Below are positions 36,445 to 45,663 of a stretch of 64,000 bases of DNA, piece by piece. Origin of the DNA: Leptolyngbya sp. FACHB-60 (GTDB taxonomy: Bacteria > Cyanobacteriota > Cyanobacteriia > Phormidesmidales > Phormidesmidaceae). Each line of letters begins with the position of its first letter. The stretch's first letter is position 1. Location: positions 29,908 to 93,907 of the forward strand of contig NZ_JACJOX010000068.1 in assembly GCF_014695775.1 (NCBI RefSeq), given 5' to 3'. The notes under the pieces were generated by a model, which did not search any database, was not told where the DNA came from, and saw only the letters and a program-made list of their open reading frames with translations. A program made the translations under genes and the position numbers.

Positions 36445-38598
36445 CTAGAAATAGATCAGCAGGTTTAGCCCCGGAATGGTGCGTGAGAGCGTCCACAGGA
36501 GCAGCGCTGTGTAGAGCAGACCCAACGCCCATTGATACCATACCAAAGCTGTAATCAGCCCCGGCACATGCTCGTCTCGTAATCGAATGTCATTAAAGCC
36601 AAACTTTAGCCAGTTGTTAAGACTAAAGTCTAAGTAATTCAGCCAGTTCCAGCGGCGATCGAGCAGCAGGTAAGTGTAGCGATCGCGAAAAAACGGAAAC
36701 TTAGGTATCACCGGTAAGCGGGCGATCAAGAGCCGTAGCTGGCGCAGGCTGCCGTCTTCGACAAAATAGCTTTCCGCCATCAGGTCGTGGTAGCGGCCCC
36801 GCTTAATTAATAGGCCAATCAGCACAGCGGGCACCGGCACCAGCAGCATAAACAAAAAGCCCAGGGTGAGCAGCGGATAGTCGGCGGCGCGCAGCAGAGC
36901 ATTAAGCCCTAGCCCCAGCAGTAAACTACAGCCCCCCCCCAGCCATAGCCCCTCTGCCAGCGGTGGCAGAATTGGGGTGGCTCGGCGGCGACGGTAGCGA
37001 TCGACCAGCCAAAACATCAGCGCAAAGGTGGGGATGGCCACCAGCCCGAGGCCAAAGGTGAGGCCAAAGCTGGTGCCGTAGCGGCTCAGCACCACCAGCC
37101 CCCCTAGCCACAGCCACTGCAAACCCAGGGTCAGCCGCTGAGTAATGGGGAAGGTGTCGCGGGCAAAGATGCGATCGCGCACCTTTAGATACGCTGCCAG
37201 GTCAACCCCCGGCACGCTCAGCACCCCCTCAGTGCCGATAAAAGTCTGGGTTTGGCGCTGGTTGACCACCGCCGCCGCCTGGGTCTCGGTAAAGCCTGCC
37301 CGCACCAGGGCGGCCACCGAAGCGGTGTTGACGTTGGTGCCCAGCAGCCGCTGCTGCCAGCTTTTTAGCCGTAGCCGCTCGGCGGTGTAGGCAATCGAGT
37401 TGGCGTCGCTAATTTGCTCCTGATTGCGAAAGTTGCGCTCCAGGTTGCGCAGCAGGGTCTCGTTGCCCGCCAACTGCGGCACCGAAAACACCCGACCAAT
37501 TTTGCTGGGGGTGCCCAAAATCTGGGTTTGCTCCAGGCTAAACTCCAAGCCCGCCACATTCAGGTAGGCCCCCGGCAGAAACAGCACATCTCCCAGGTCG
37601 ACCTCGCTGCCGACCATAGCGTTGCGCAGGTTGACTGGCTCGCCAAAGCGGCTCTGGCGCAGCACCAGCGGCGCGTCAAAGCGGGCTTCGGTGAAAAACA
37701 GCGCCTTAGCAAAGTAGCTGCGCACAAAGAAGGCACTGCTCTGCCACACCGTGCGGGCAAAGTCGGCCACCCCATGCCACTGCACTCGGCTAAAGTTCAA
37801 ATTGCCCGCCAGCACCGCCCGGCTAAAGTTGGCATCGGCCTTAAACTCGGCCCCCTGAAATGTCGCACCACCACGAAACTGGCTTTGGTCAAACCGGGCC
37901 GGCTCAAAGAACAGGCTGCCCTTGGCCTGCACCCCCTGGCGAAAGTTGGCCCCCGAAAAATTCACCGCTTGGTTGAAGCGCGCCCCGCCTACAGAGAGCC
38001 CTTGCTCAAACACCGCTCCGCTGGCTAGCACCCGGCCCAAAAAGAATGTATCGCCCCCTAGCACTTGGCCTGTAAAGCGAGTCTGCACCGCCACCAGCGG
38101 TGCTTTAAATAGATAGATCTGCTGGCTGCTACCCTGGCCCTGAATGAGTAACGACTGGGAGAGCCGGCTGAGCTGGAGCAAGCGCTGGCGATCGCGCCTC
38201 AGCTGGGCCTGCCCGACATCGCTTAGCAACGGTGAAAGGTTGTCGCCGTAGAGGGGTTCGCGCTGGCCTAGGCGCTGCAAGTCGAGGTCGCCTTGCACCA
38301 CGGCGTAGCTCAGGTCGAGCGCCGGGGCTGTCGCTGGTTTTTGTAGACCGCTGCTCAGCAGCCGGTAAAAGCTATCGGTCAGGGGGCTGTCAGGCCTCAG
38401 ATCAATTGTGTAATAGCGCAGGTCGATGGCAGGTCTGCCCTCCCGCTGCACAGGAGTCGCTAGCCGCTGGCGCAACAGGTCTAAAGTCAGGGGGGGATAG
38501 CTGTCAGCGGCTAGGGCTGGCAGCGGCTGGGCGATCGCCCAGCCCACCACCCAAACCACCCCCAACCAAGCTATCCACCGCCTCCAGGGGCAAGGCAC
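36445..38598 (-). CDS. Exported pentapeptide-repeat protein with helix-hairpin-helix and C-terminal membrane segments
   Basis: A 717-aa mosaic without a named family. The signal peptide (WIAWLGVVWVVGWAIAQPLPALA) is followed by an N-terminal domain and, near 170-340, a degenerate pentapeptide beta-helix (ARFNQAVNFSGANFRQG, AEFKADANFSRAVLAGNLNFS). Residues near 425-470 resemble a ComEA-type helix-hairpin-helix (NVNTASVAALVRAGFTETQAAAVV, GVLSVPGVDL). Several hydrophobic helices near 490-610 and one at the C-terminus (ALVWYQWALGLLYTALLLWTL) place that half in the membrane. It begins 6 bp after the M23 peptidase stop, so the two are co-transcribed, hinting at an envelope role. Confidence 0.8.
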   Translation of the reverse strand: MPCPWRRWIAWLGVVWVVGWAIAQPLPALAADSYPPLTLDLLRQRLATPVQREGRPAIDLRYYTIDLRPDSPLTDSFYRLLSSGLQKPATAPALDLSYAVVQGDLDLQRLGQREPLYGDNLSPLLSDVGQAQLRRDRQRLLQLSRLSQSLLIQGQGSSQQIYLFKAPLVAVQTRFTGQVLGGDTFFLGRVLASGAVFEQGLSVGGARFNQAVNFSGANFRQGVQAKGSLFFEPARFDQSQFRGGATFQGAEFKADANFSRAVLAGNLNFSRVQWHGVADFARTVWQSSAFFVRSYFAKALFFTEARFDAPLVLRQSRFGEPVNLRNAMVGSEVDLGDVLFLPGAYLNVAGLEFSLEQTQILGTPSKIGRVFSVPQLAGNETLLRNLERNFRNQEQISDANSIAYTAERLRLKSWQQRLLGTNVNTASVAALVRAGFTETQAAAVVNQRQTQTFIGTEGVLSVPGVDLAAYLKVRDRIFARDTFPITQRLTLGLQWLWLGGLVVLSRYGTSFGLTFGLGLVAIPTFALMFWLVDRYRRRRATPILPPLAEGLWLGGGCSLLLGLGLNALLRAADYPLLTLGFLFMLLVPVPAVLIGLLIKRGRYHDLMAESYFVEDGSLRQLRLLIARLPVIPKFPFFRDRYTYLLLDRRWNWLNYLDFSLNNWLKFGFNDIRLRDEHVPGLITALVWYQWALGLLYTALLLWTLSRTIPGLNLLIYF

Positions 38599-38604
38599 CG
38601 AGAC

Positions 38605-39294
38605 CTACAGCGCTGCCTGCTGGCCAACATACATGGCCCGCAGCACCAGGGCCGGGTCAACCCAGTTGTCTTGGTACTTAAGACCCCAGTGCAGGTGCGG
38701 CCCGGTAGTGCGGCCCGTCATGCCCACTCGGCCAATGCGCGCCCCAGCCGGGATAGGCTGGCCCGCCCGCAGCTGAATGCCGCCCTCGCGATCGACCATC
38801 ACCTTATTTTGGCCGCTGCCCTCTACATGCCCCTGCATGTGGCAGTAAATGTGGGTCCATTCTCCAGATTTAATCGCCATAGAGGTGCCACATGCACCGT
38901 CGCCTTCGACCCAGAGCACTTCGCCCGCCCACCAGTTGCGAATATAGCTGCCGTTGGGGGCTGCTAGGTCGAGGCCGTAATGAAAACGAGAGCTACCGCT
39001 GTAGGGGTCACTGCGGTAGCCAAAGGGGGATGTGTAGGTTTGAAAGTTTTCGACCGGAAACGAGGCCCGAGTCCAGAGTGCGGCGGTGAGGTCTTGGGCG
39101 TTAGCCACCGATACCGAGCGGGGCAGCGCTACCGAGACCAGAAAAGCAGTGGCCAAACCTAGCCCGAGAAAGGCTCTGCGGCGAGGCCTCTGCCCCCAAC
39201 CGCCCACCAAACTACGAACTAAAGTCTTAACCGTGCCGGGTTTGAATTGAGCAGCAGAAGTCAGTCTGAGGAGATTGCAGAGTCGCCAATTCAT
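38605..39294 (-). CDS. M23 family metallopeptidase (LytM-like)
   Basis: A 229-aa exported peptidoglycan endopeptidase-like protein. A twin-arginine/hydrophobic segment (RRRAFLGLGLATAFLVSVAL) precedes the catalytic domain. Zinc ligands follow the M23 pattern: HYGLDLAAPNG (H-x-x-x-D), and GPHLHWGL with the H-x-H pair. SPFGYRSDPYSG is the usual opening of the domain. It is complete and probably active. It heads the run M23, pentapeptide, fau, Vat-like. Confidence 0.92.
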   Translation of the reverse strand: MNWRLCNLLRLTSAAQFKPGTVKTLVRSLVGGWGQRPRRRAFLGLGLATAFLVSVALPRSVSVANAQDLTAALWTRASFPVENFQTYTSPFGYRSDPYSGSSRFHYGLDLAAPNGSYIRNWWAGEVLWVEGDGACGTSMAIKSGEWTHIYCHMQGHVEGSGQNKVMVDREGGIQLRAGQPIPAGARIGRVGMTGRTTGPHLHWGLKYQDNWVDPALVLRAMYVGQQAAL

Positions 39295-39690
39295 GGTTTA
39301 AATCGCGATCGGAGGGAGCAGCGAACGTCGCCAATTAGCTTATCCCAGATTTCACAACTGGGACACTTTTTGAACTGGCTTTTTGCTCGCCCCCGCAAAA
39401 CGGTAAGCTAGGCATAAATCAGCCTGTTTTTGGCTGTTAAAATTCTGCCAACGCTAAATTAAAGATATTAGGCCGTAAGCAAAGGTAGAGGCCCTTTCCC
39501 CCTTGCCCACTGGCGTTCTGGTAGGCTCGAATGGTGGTTATTGCCACACCGGATGAACTCCACCCGACCTGACAGAAGACACGCTAAATTGCAATAAGCT
39601 TTGTTGCAGCCTATCTACATTGGTGAATAGGGTTGCCAAGGGGGCACTGACACCAGGTCAACTCTAAACCTCGGCGTTGGCTAAGGAATT
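39295..39690. other. 396-bp intergenic region
   Basis: No convincing gene is seen. TCCCAG-N9-CTGGGA followed by CACTTTTT (39343-39372) forms a small hairpin with a T run on the plus strand, although no plus gene ends there. The region should contain the promoter of the M23 operon. Confidence 0.4.
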
Positions 39691-41013
39691 CTATAGACAG
39701 TGGGTGAGTTTCTCAATCAGGCGATCGCATTCCTCAAGGGTGTTGTAGTGCACCATGCTGACCCGCACCACGCCTTGCTGGGGCAACAACCCTAAATCTT
39801 CGATCAGCCGCAGCGCGTAGAAGTGGCCGTAGCGAATGCCAATGTTGTGGGCATCGAGCTGGGGCGGAATTTGGTCGCTGCACAGCCCTTCCACCACAAA
39901 GGAAATGGTTGAAACGCGTTCGGTCGGATCAGCGGTGTCTCGACCGATAATGCGCACCTTGGGCCGACTGTGCAGAAACGAGAGCAGCCGTTCGTTGAGC
40001 GCTCCTTCGTGCTGCTGAATCAGGCTAAACGCCTGATCGATGGAGTTCCCATCGCCAGACTGTCCGTGGTGCTGGGCTAGGGCTTCGAAATATTCAGGAA
40101 TTGCCGTGAGGCTATAGCTCAGCTCGTAGCTGCTGCCCCCAGGCTGAAACTTGTAGGGGATTGCCGTGTCGTCGATGAAGTAGTGGTTGTAGCCGGGCAG
40201 GGCCAGCAGCAGCTCCTTTTTGCCGTAGAGCAGCGCCATGTGGGGGCCATACACCTTATAGAGACTAAATGTGTAGAAATCGACATCCAACGCTTGCACA
40301 TCGACGCGGCGGTGAGGGGCAAAGGCAACCCCATCGACGCAGAGCAGCGCGCCATGGGCGTGGACGAGATCGGCGATCGCTCGCACCGGATGAATGCTGC
40401 CCAAGACATTCGATGTGTGGGTGACGGCGACTAAGCGAGTTTGCGGCGTTAATAAGGCCTCCAGATCCGCTAGATCTAGCTCAAAGGTGGTGGGGTTTAC
40501 CCGCCAGGTCTTAATGACAACGCCCTCGCGCTCTAGCTCCACCCAGGGGCTAATGTTGGCCTCGTGGTCGGCGTTGGTGACGACAATTTCATCGCCCGGT
40601 TCGAGGGTCGGGCGAAAACACTGGGCCAGCATGCGCAACAGCGCAGAGGTGCTGGACCCGAGCACCACCTCCGTCGGGTCATCGGCATTGATCAGCGTGG
40701 CCATGGCCTTAGCCCCTGCCGCTACTCGCTCCGTCGCTAACTGCGACACCGCGTAGCTGGCCCCCAGCTGCACGTTCGACTCGTAGAGAAATGCGGTGAT
40801 GCGATCGACTACGGGCTTGAGAATCTGCGAGCCGCCAGCGTTGTCAAAGAAGACCCAGTCGCCCGCCAAAGCGGGAAACTGCTGCCGGACAAAGTCGAGA
40901 TCGAGCGTAGCGGGGGGATTGTGGGTAAGGGGCAAGGTTGACCTGTCCAAATGTTCTTGAAGGGCGGGTTTGACGCCGTGGGAGACGTGCCAATCGCCTC
41001 TTAAGCTCCCCAA
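39691..41013 (-). CDS. Cysteine-desulfurase-like aminotransferase class V protein
   Basis: A PLP enzyme of the SufS/Csd fold, about 410-440 aa. FVRQQFPALAGDWVFFDNAGGSQ opens the domain, VVLGSSTSALLRMLAQ and TNADHEANISPW (the H stacking on PLP) follow, then VTHTSNVLGSI, LLCVDGVAFAPHRRVDV and FSLYKVYGPHMALLYG with the Schiff-base lysine. This fits the cysteine-desulfurase-like group rather than IscS; the catalytic cysteine loop is not evident, so the true reaction is unsure. The open frame begins at a TTG (41013); the true start may be a TTG some 27 codons inside. Confidence 0.85.
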   Translation of the reverse strand: MGSLRGDWHVSHGVKPALQEHLDRSTLPLTHNPPATLDLDFVRQQFPALAGDWVFFDNAGGSQILKPVVDRITAFLYESNVQLGASYAVSQLATERVAAGAKAMATLINADDPTEVVLGSSTSALLRMLAQCFRPTLEPGDEIVVTNADHEANISPWVELEREGVVIKTWRVNPTTFELDLADLEALLTPQTRLVAVTHTSNVLGSIHPVRAIADLVHAHGALLCVDGVAFAPHRRVDVQALDVDFYTFSLYKVYGPHMALLYGKKELLLALPGYNHYFIDDTAIPYKFQPGGSSYELSYSLTAIPEYFEALAQHHGQSGDGNSIDQAFSLIQQHEGALNERLLSFLHSRPKVRIIGRDTADPTERVSTISFVVEGLCSDQIPPQLDAHNIGIRYGHFYALRLIEDLGLLPQQGVVRVSMVHYNTLEECDRLIEKLTHCL

Positions 41014-41262
41014 TTCTAAAGGGATCTACAGCGAGTGTGGGCTTGAGTGCACCCAGGCGTGAGGAATTGGTGACGAGCCTAGGAATGCGGATCTGGTGCA
41101 AGAAATTGACTTTGACGAACGGGTGATGATGCCTAACCACTAATCCCTATCGACTGGTGTCATTGATGAGCTGCGATCGCTGACTTCATGCATCGCCGGA
41201 TGCAACTTTGGAGAAGGCCTGGCAACGTCCTATAAATCAACCCGCTCCGGTAATATTTTGGG

Positions 41263-43764
41263 ATGACTGAAACCCCATCCCTCCCCCAGATTCCGTCCCA
41301 GGCGTGGCAGCGACCGATCGGCCAGCCGTGGGAGCACCACTATATTGTGCGCTACGCCAGCAACCTCGACGATGGCCCAGACCATGGGGCACCCCTCGGC
41401 GGGCTAGGGGCAGGCTGTGTGGGGCGATCGCCCAACGGTGACTTCAACCTTTGGCATCTGGATGGCGGCGAGCATGTGTTCCAAGGCTTCCCCGGCTGCC
41501 AGTTCAGCCTTTGGGAGCAGGGGGGCGGTAGAACTCAGACCTATGCCCTCAGTACCCAGCCGCCCGAGGATGGCACTCTGTCGTCGTGGTCGTGGTATCC
41601 CGCCTCTACTAAAGCCCGCGCCACGGGCAGCTACCACGCCCTCTACCCCCGTAGCTGGTACCGCTACGAAAATGTGTTTCGCGCCCAGATCACCTGCGAA
41701 CAGATCTCGCCCATCTGGTCCGACAATTATAAAGAGGCCAGCTATCCAGTAGTGGCCTTTGAGTGGACGGCCCACAACCCGACTACCACCCCCATCACCC
41801 TCAGCATCATGGTGAGCTGGCAAAACATGGTGGGCTGGTTCACTAATACGCAAAAATCTCCCGAGGTGCTGCTGCGCGACGACGGTAGCCCCTACTACGA
41901 CTACGTGCCCGCCCTGGGGCAAAGCACCGGCAACTTCAACCAGTTCATCAACGCTGACGGCCTCAAGGCCCTGGTGATGGATGGGGCTTGGCAGGACAAC
42001 CCCAAAGAAGGCGACGGTCAGTGGTGCATCGCCACCCTCGACAACCCCAATGTGGAAGTTTCCTACGATCTGCGCTGGAACCCGGCAGGCAACGGCAATG
42101 ACCTTTGGGCGTCGTTCGCCAAGCTGGGGCGGCTGATGAATTTGCTGGATACCTCTCCAGCCGAAGGTGAGGAGCAGATCGGCTGTGCGATCGCCTTGCG
42201 CTTCACCCTACAACCCGGCGAAACTCGCCAAATCCCCGTTGCCCTGGCGTGGGATCTGCCGGTGACGGAGTTTGCGGCGGGGGTGGTCAACTATCGCCGC
42301 TATACAGATTTCTTTGGCAGAACGGGGCGCAATGCTAGGGCGATCGCCTTCGATGCTCTGACCGAATACAAAACCTGGCAGCAGGCGATCGCCGCCTGGC
42401 AACAGCCGATTCTCGATCGCGCTGACCTGCCCGACTGGTTCAAAATGGCGCTATTTAACGAGCTGTACGACTTAGCCAGCGGCGGCACCCTGTGGAGCGC
42501 CGCCACCGAGGTCGATCCCGTAGGCCAGTTTGCAGTGCTGGAGTGCATCGACTACCGCTGGTACGAAAGTTTAGATGTGCGCCTCTACGGTGGTTTCGCC
42601 ACCCTGCTGCTGTGGCCCGAGTTAGAGAAAGCGGTGCTGCGCGCCTTTGCCCGCGCCATCCCTGCCCAAGACGAGCGGCGGCGGATTATCGGCTACTACG
42701 TCACAATGGGGCTGGAGCAGCCCCCGGCAGTTCGCAAGCTCAAGGGCGCAACGCCCCACGACCTCGGTGCCCCCAATGAGCACCCCTGGGCGCAGACCAA
42801 CTACACCAGCTACCAAGACTGCAACCAGTGGAAGGATCTGGGCAGCGACTTTGTGCTCCAGGTCTATCGTGCCTACCAGTTCACCGGGGCGACGGATGTG
42901 GCCTTTCTCAAAGACTGCTGGCCTGCGGTGGTCGATACTCTGCAATACCTGAAGCAGTTCGATCGCGACGGTGACGGCATTCCCGAAAACGAGGGAGCCC
43001 CCGACCAGACCTTCGACGACTGGCAGCTGAAGGGCATTAGCGCCTACTGCGGCGGGCTGTGGCTAGGGGCAATGGAGGCCGCGATCGCGATCGCCGAAAT
43101 TCTCACCGCGAACGGGCTGGCCCCCGGCAACACCCCCATTTTGCTCAGCCAGTACCGCCGCTGGCTCGACAACGGTCTCAAGGCCTACCATCCCAAACTG
43201 TGGAACGGCCGCTACTACCGGCTAGATACGGGCAGCGGCTCGGATGTGGTGATGGCCGACCAGCTCTGCGGCCAGTTTATGGTGCGCCACCTGAGCCTGC
43301 CCGATTTGGTGGAGGACGAATTCACCCTGTCGGCCCTCGACGCCATCTACGATGCCTGCTTTGTGAAATTTAACCAGGTGGTGCAAAGCCAGGAACGGCC
43401 GCCCCAGCAGAAGTTTGAGGGAGCGCAACTGGGCAACTTTAGCGCCGCGACGCTGAAGCTGGCGATTGGGGCCGCCAATGGCGTGTTGCCGGATGGCTCC
43501 CCCGAAGACCCCGACAGCACCCACCAGCAGGAAGTGTGGATCGGCATCAACTTTGGGCTGGCGGCGTTCTTTGCCCAGATGGGGAGAACTGAGGAGGCGA
43601 TGGCGATCGCCGAATCCGTCGTACAGCAAATTTACAGCTACGGTCTGCAATTTCGCACCCCGGAGGCGATCACCGCCCTGGGCACCTACCGCGCCTGCCA
43701 CTATATGCGCCCCATGGCAATCTGGGGTTTGTACGATGTGTTAACCGGAGGCCAGAACCCGTAG
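41263..43764 (+). CDS. GH116 glycoside hydrolase (GBA2-type beta-glucosidase)
   Basis: An 833-aa member of the family that includes non-lysosomal glucosylceramidase. GAPLGGLGAGCVGRSPNGDFNLWHLDGGEH is the N-terminal domain hallmark; the (alpha/alpha)6 barrel contains the ECIDYRWYESLDVRLYG block with the likely nucleophile glutamate and PDQTFDDWQLKGISAYCGGLW with the likely acid/base aspartate. Bacterial enzymes cleave beta-glucosides and beta-xylosides; glucosylceramide is not expected in a cyanobacterium. No signal peptide, so cytosolic. It is monocistronic. Confidence 0.93.
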   Translation: MTETPSLPQIPSQAWQRPIGQPWEHHYIVRYASNLDDGPDHGAPLGGLGAGCVGRSPNGDFNLWHLDGGEHVFQGFPGCQFSLWEQGGGRTQTYALSTQPPEDGTLSSWSWYPASTKARATGSYHALYPRSWYRYENVFRAQITCEQISPIWSDNYKEASYPVVAFEWTAHNPTTTPITLSIMVSWQNMVGWFTNTQKSPEVLLRDDGSPYYDYVPALGQSTGNFNQFINADGLKALVMDGAWQDNPKEGDGQWCIATLDNPNVEVSYDLRWNPAGNGNDLWASFAKLGRLMNLLDTSPAEGEEQIGCAIALRFTLQPGETRQIPVALAWDLPVTEFAAGVVNYRRYTDFFGRTGRNARAIAFDALTEYKTWQQAIAAWQQPILDRADLPDWFKMALFNELYDLASGGTLWSAATEVDPVGQFAVLECIDYRWYESLDVRLYGGFATLLLWPELEKAVLRAFARAIPAQDERRRIIGYYVTMGLEQPPAVRKLKGATPHDLGAPNEHPWAQTNYTSYQDCNQWKDLGSDFVLQVYRAYQFTGATDVAFLKDCWPAVVDTLQYLKQFDRDGDGIPENEGAPDQTFDDWQLKGISAYCGGLWLGAMEAAIAIAEILTANGLAPGNTPILLSQYRRWLDNGLKAYHPKLWNGRYYRLDTGSGSDVVMADQLCGQFMVRHLSLPDLVEDEFTLSALDAIYDACFVKFNQVVQSQERPPQQKFEGAQLGNFSAATLKLAIGAANGVLPDGSPEDPDSTHQQEVWIGINFGLAAFFAQMGRTEEAMAIAESVVQQIYSYGLQFRTPEAITALGTYRACHYMRPMAIWGLYDVLTGGQNP

Positions 43765-43972
43765 CCCAAGCTAGGATGGTGGTCTGCGTAAGGTGCCTGA
43801 TGCTAAAGCGAGGCTCCGCAAAAGCGGTAGCAATGCACCCTGTCGGGAAACTTCATAAAGCATTTGCCTCCAGAGACAATGAAGTACGCTTGAACTGGTC
43901 TTTGATTCGTGTTTCTTCTAATGGTGCGTTGCTTCGCGAATGCATCCTACAGCTCATTAACATTCACTGCCC
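43765..43972. repeat. Intergenic dispersed-repeat-like sequence
   Basis: GCGAGGCTCCGCAAAAGCGGTAGCAATGCACCCTG (43811-43845) and GGTGCGTTGCTTCGCGAATGCATCCTAC (43923-43950) share the GTGCGTTGCT...AATGCAxCCT wording of small dispersed repeats found between cyanobacterial genes. The rest shows nothing certain. Confidence 0.4.
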
Positions 43973-44854
43973 ATGCGCCCTGCTCCCCCCGATCGCAAAC
44001 TTCCCGACCCGCTGCCGCCTCGGTATGTGGATACAAGGACGGCTGATGTGAGAATGCCAGCTCAGCCGCAGCCCGTTCCTATGCCGCAGCCAGAGCGTAA
44101 GAAAGCCGGGCCGCTGCGGGTAGTGCAGGGTATGTTCAACGCCTTTATTGGCGGCGCAGTGCTGATGGGTATTGTCGTTGGGGTGGGCTATTGGCGGGCG
44201 GGTGATCGCTTCCTTGAAGGGGTGCGCATCATGCTCACCCCGGCCCCAGCGGAGCCGCAGGTGGATGTGCGTTCCGTCATCATTCAGCAGTTGCGGGGAG
44301 CGAGCGAGCTGACCACGGCGATTTTTGCCATGGAAGCGGTGGTGCCGACCAAGAGCGATCGCACCTTGGCGGGTTACGTGATCGGCTCCACCAACCTGCT
44401 CTATATTGCCTACGGCGAGGTGCGGGCCGGGGTCGATCTGGCTGAACTTACGTCCGAAAATGTGCAGGTGAGCGGAGATAATTCAATTCAGATCACCCTG
44501 CCGCCGCCCAAGATTCTCGACAGCAAAATCGATCTCAGCAAATCAAACGTGTTTGACTACAGCCGCGGCTTTTTAGGCCTAGGGCCAGATGTAGCGCCCG
44601 AGCTGCAAGAAAAAGCCCAGCAAGAGGCGCTGGTTAAGATTGAAGAGGCTGCCTGCCAAGAAAATCTGCTGGCCGAAGCCAACCGTCGCGCCGAAGTCAC
44701 AGTTGGGCAGCTCCTAGCCACCGCAGGCTTTGAAACCGTCACCGTCACCACCCAGCCGCCGACTAATTCCGCCTGTGCAGCGCCTGCAAATAGCGATACA
44801 GTGTTACCGGGCTTGGCCGTACCCGAGCCGCCCCCTCAAGAACCCGGCCAATAA
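43973..44854 (+). CDS. DUF4230 membrane-anchored protein
   Basis: A 293-aa protein with a Pro-rich N-terminal tail, one transmembrane helix (FNAFIGGAVLMGIVVGVGYW near 55-75) and a DUF4230 domain: SVIIQQLRGASELTTAIFAMEAVV, LLYIAYGEVRAGVDLAEL, SIQITLPPPKILDSKIDLSKSNVFDY and EALVKIEEAACQENLLAEANRRAEVTV. The family is widespread and uncharacterised; the sheet-plus-coiled-coil outline resembles SPFH-like domains. A Pro/Glu-rich tail ends it. Nine bp separate it from the GST gene, so they are probably co-transcribed. Confidence 0.88.
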   Translation: MRPAPPDRKLPDPLPPRYVDTRTADVRMPAQPQPVPMPQPERKKAGPLRVVQGMFNAFIGGAVLMGIVVGVGYWRAGDRFLEGVRIMLTPAPAEPQVDVRSVIIQQLRGASELTTAIFAMEAVVPTKSDRTLAGYVIGSTNLLYIAYGEVRAGVDLAELTSENVQVSGDNSIQITLPPPKILDSKIDLSKSNVFDYSRGFLGLGPDVAPELQEKAQQEALVKIEEAACQENLLAEANRRAEVTVGQLLATAGFETVTVTTQPPTNSACAAPANSDTVLPGLAVPEPPPQEPGQ

Positions 44855-44862
44855 GGATTTCC

Positions 44863-45660
44863 ATGCTAGAGCTGTACCAATTTGAAGCCTCCTCTTTTGC
44901 CGAAAAAATTCGGCTGATTCTCGACTACAAGCAGGTGCCCTACCACAAGGTCGAAGTCACTCCCGGCGTGGGCCAGGTCGAAATCTTTCAAATGTCGGGC
45001 CAGCGTCAAGTGCCCGTGCTCAAAGACGGTGAGCAGGTAATTCCCGATTCGACCGCGATCGCCCTGCATCTCGAAAAAGCCTATCCCGATCGCCCCCTCA
45101 TTCCCACCGAGCCCAAGCAAAAGGGTCTGTGCCTAGCGCTAGAAAGCTGGGCCGACGAGGCGATTGTCACCAAGGCCCGCGTGGTCATGATCGGTGCCTT
45201 TAAGCAGCACCCCAATTTTCGTACGGCGCTGCTGCCCAGCTTTACCCCCGCGCCGCTGCGCAGCTTGGTGGGCGCTCTACCTGGCGACCTGCTCAATTTG
45301 GTGGGTACAGGCGTCGGCTTTGGCCCCGAGGATATTAAAGTTGCCACCGCTGGCCTACGTCAGGATCTCGAAGCTCTGGTGCTGATGCTGCAAACCAGTC
45401 CCTACCTGCTGGGCGATCAGCCCACCCTGGCTGACTTCGCCGTCGCCGCCGCCACCATGTACCTCAAGTTCCCCACCGCGCAGTACGTCGATCTGCCCGA
45501 GGGCATTGGGGGCAAGGGAGTCCCCGGCATTGCCGATGTGCCCGAATACAGAGCCTTCTTTGACTGGCGCGATCGCCTGTATGCGGAGTTTCGCACCGCT
45601 CGCACCAATGTGCCTCCCGCCAGCCCCAGCGGCGGCCCCACCCCCATCAGCATCGACTAG
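44863..45660 (+). CDS. Glutathione S-transferase family protein
   Basis: A 265-aa GST. The N-terminal thioredoxin-like domain has LYQFEASSFAEKIRLILDYKQVPYHKVEV, the cis-proline (GQRQVPVLKDG) and the SNAIL/TRAIL-like serine site (IPDSTAIALHLEKAYP). The helical domain has LGDQPTLADFAVAAATM (the conserved N-cap/hydrophobic staple). The active-site Ser is in EASSFAEK. Its ATG has AAGGA 10 nt upstream. It is followed by glcE after 3 bp. Confidence 0.9.
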   Translation: MLELYQFEASSFAEKIRLILDYKQVPYHKVEVTPGVGQVEIFQMSGQRQVPVLKDGEQVIPDSTAIALHLEKAYPDRPLIPTEPKQKGLCLALESWADEAIVTKARVVMIGAFKQHPNFRTALLPSFTPAPLRSLVGALPGDLLNLVGTGVGFGPEDIKVATAGLRQDLEALVLMLQTSPYLLGDQPTLADFAVAAATMYLKFPTAQYVDLPEGIGGKGVPGIADVPEYRAFFDWRDRLYAEFRTARTNVPPASPSGGPTPISID

Positions 45661-45663
45661 GGT

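Noticed and set aside
37414..38028. 204-codon plus-strand open frame
   Set aside because: It is antisense to the pentapeptide region of the 717-aa protein and has no family likeness.
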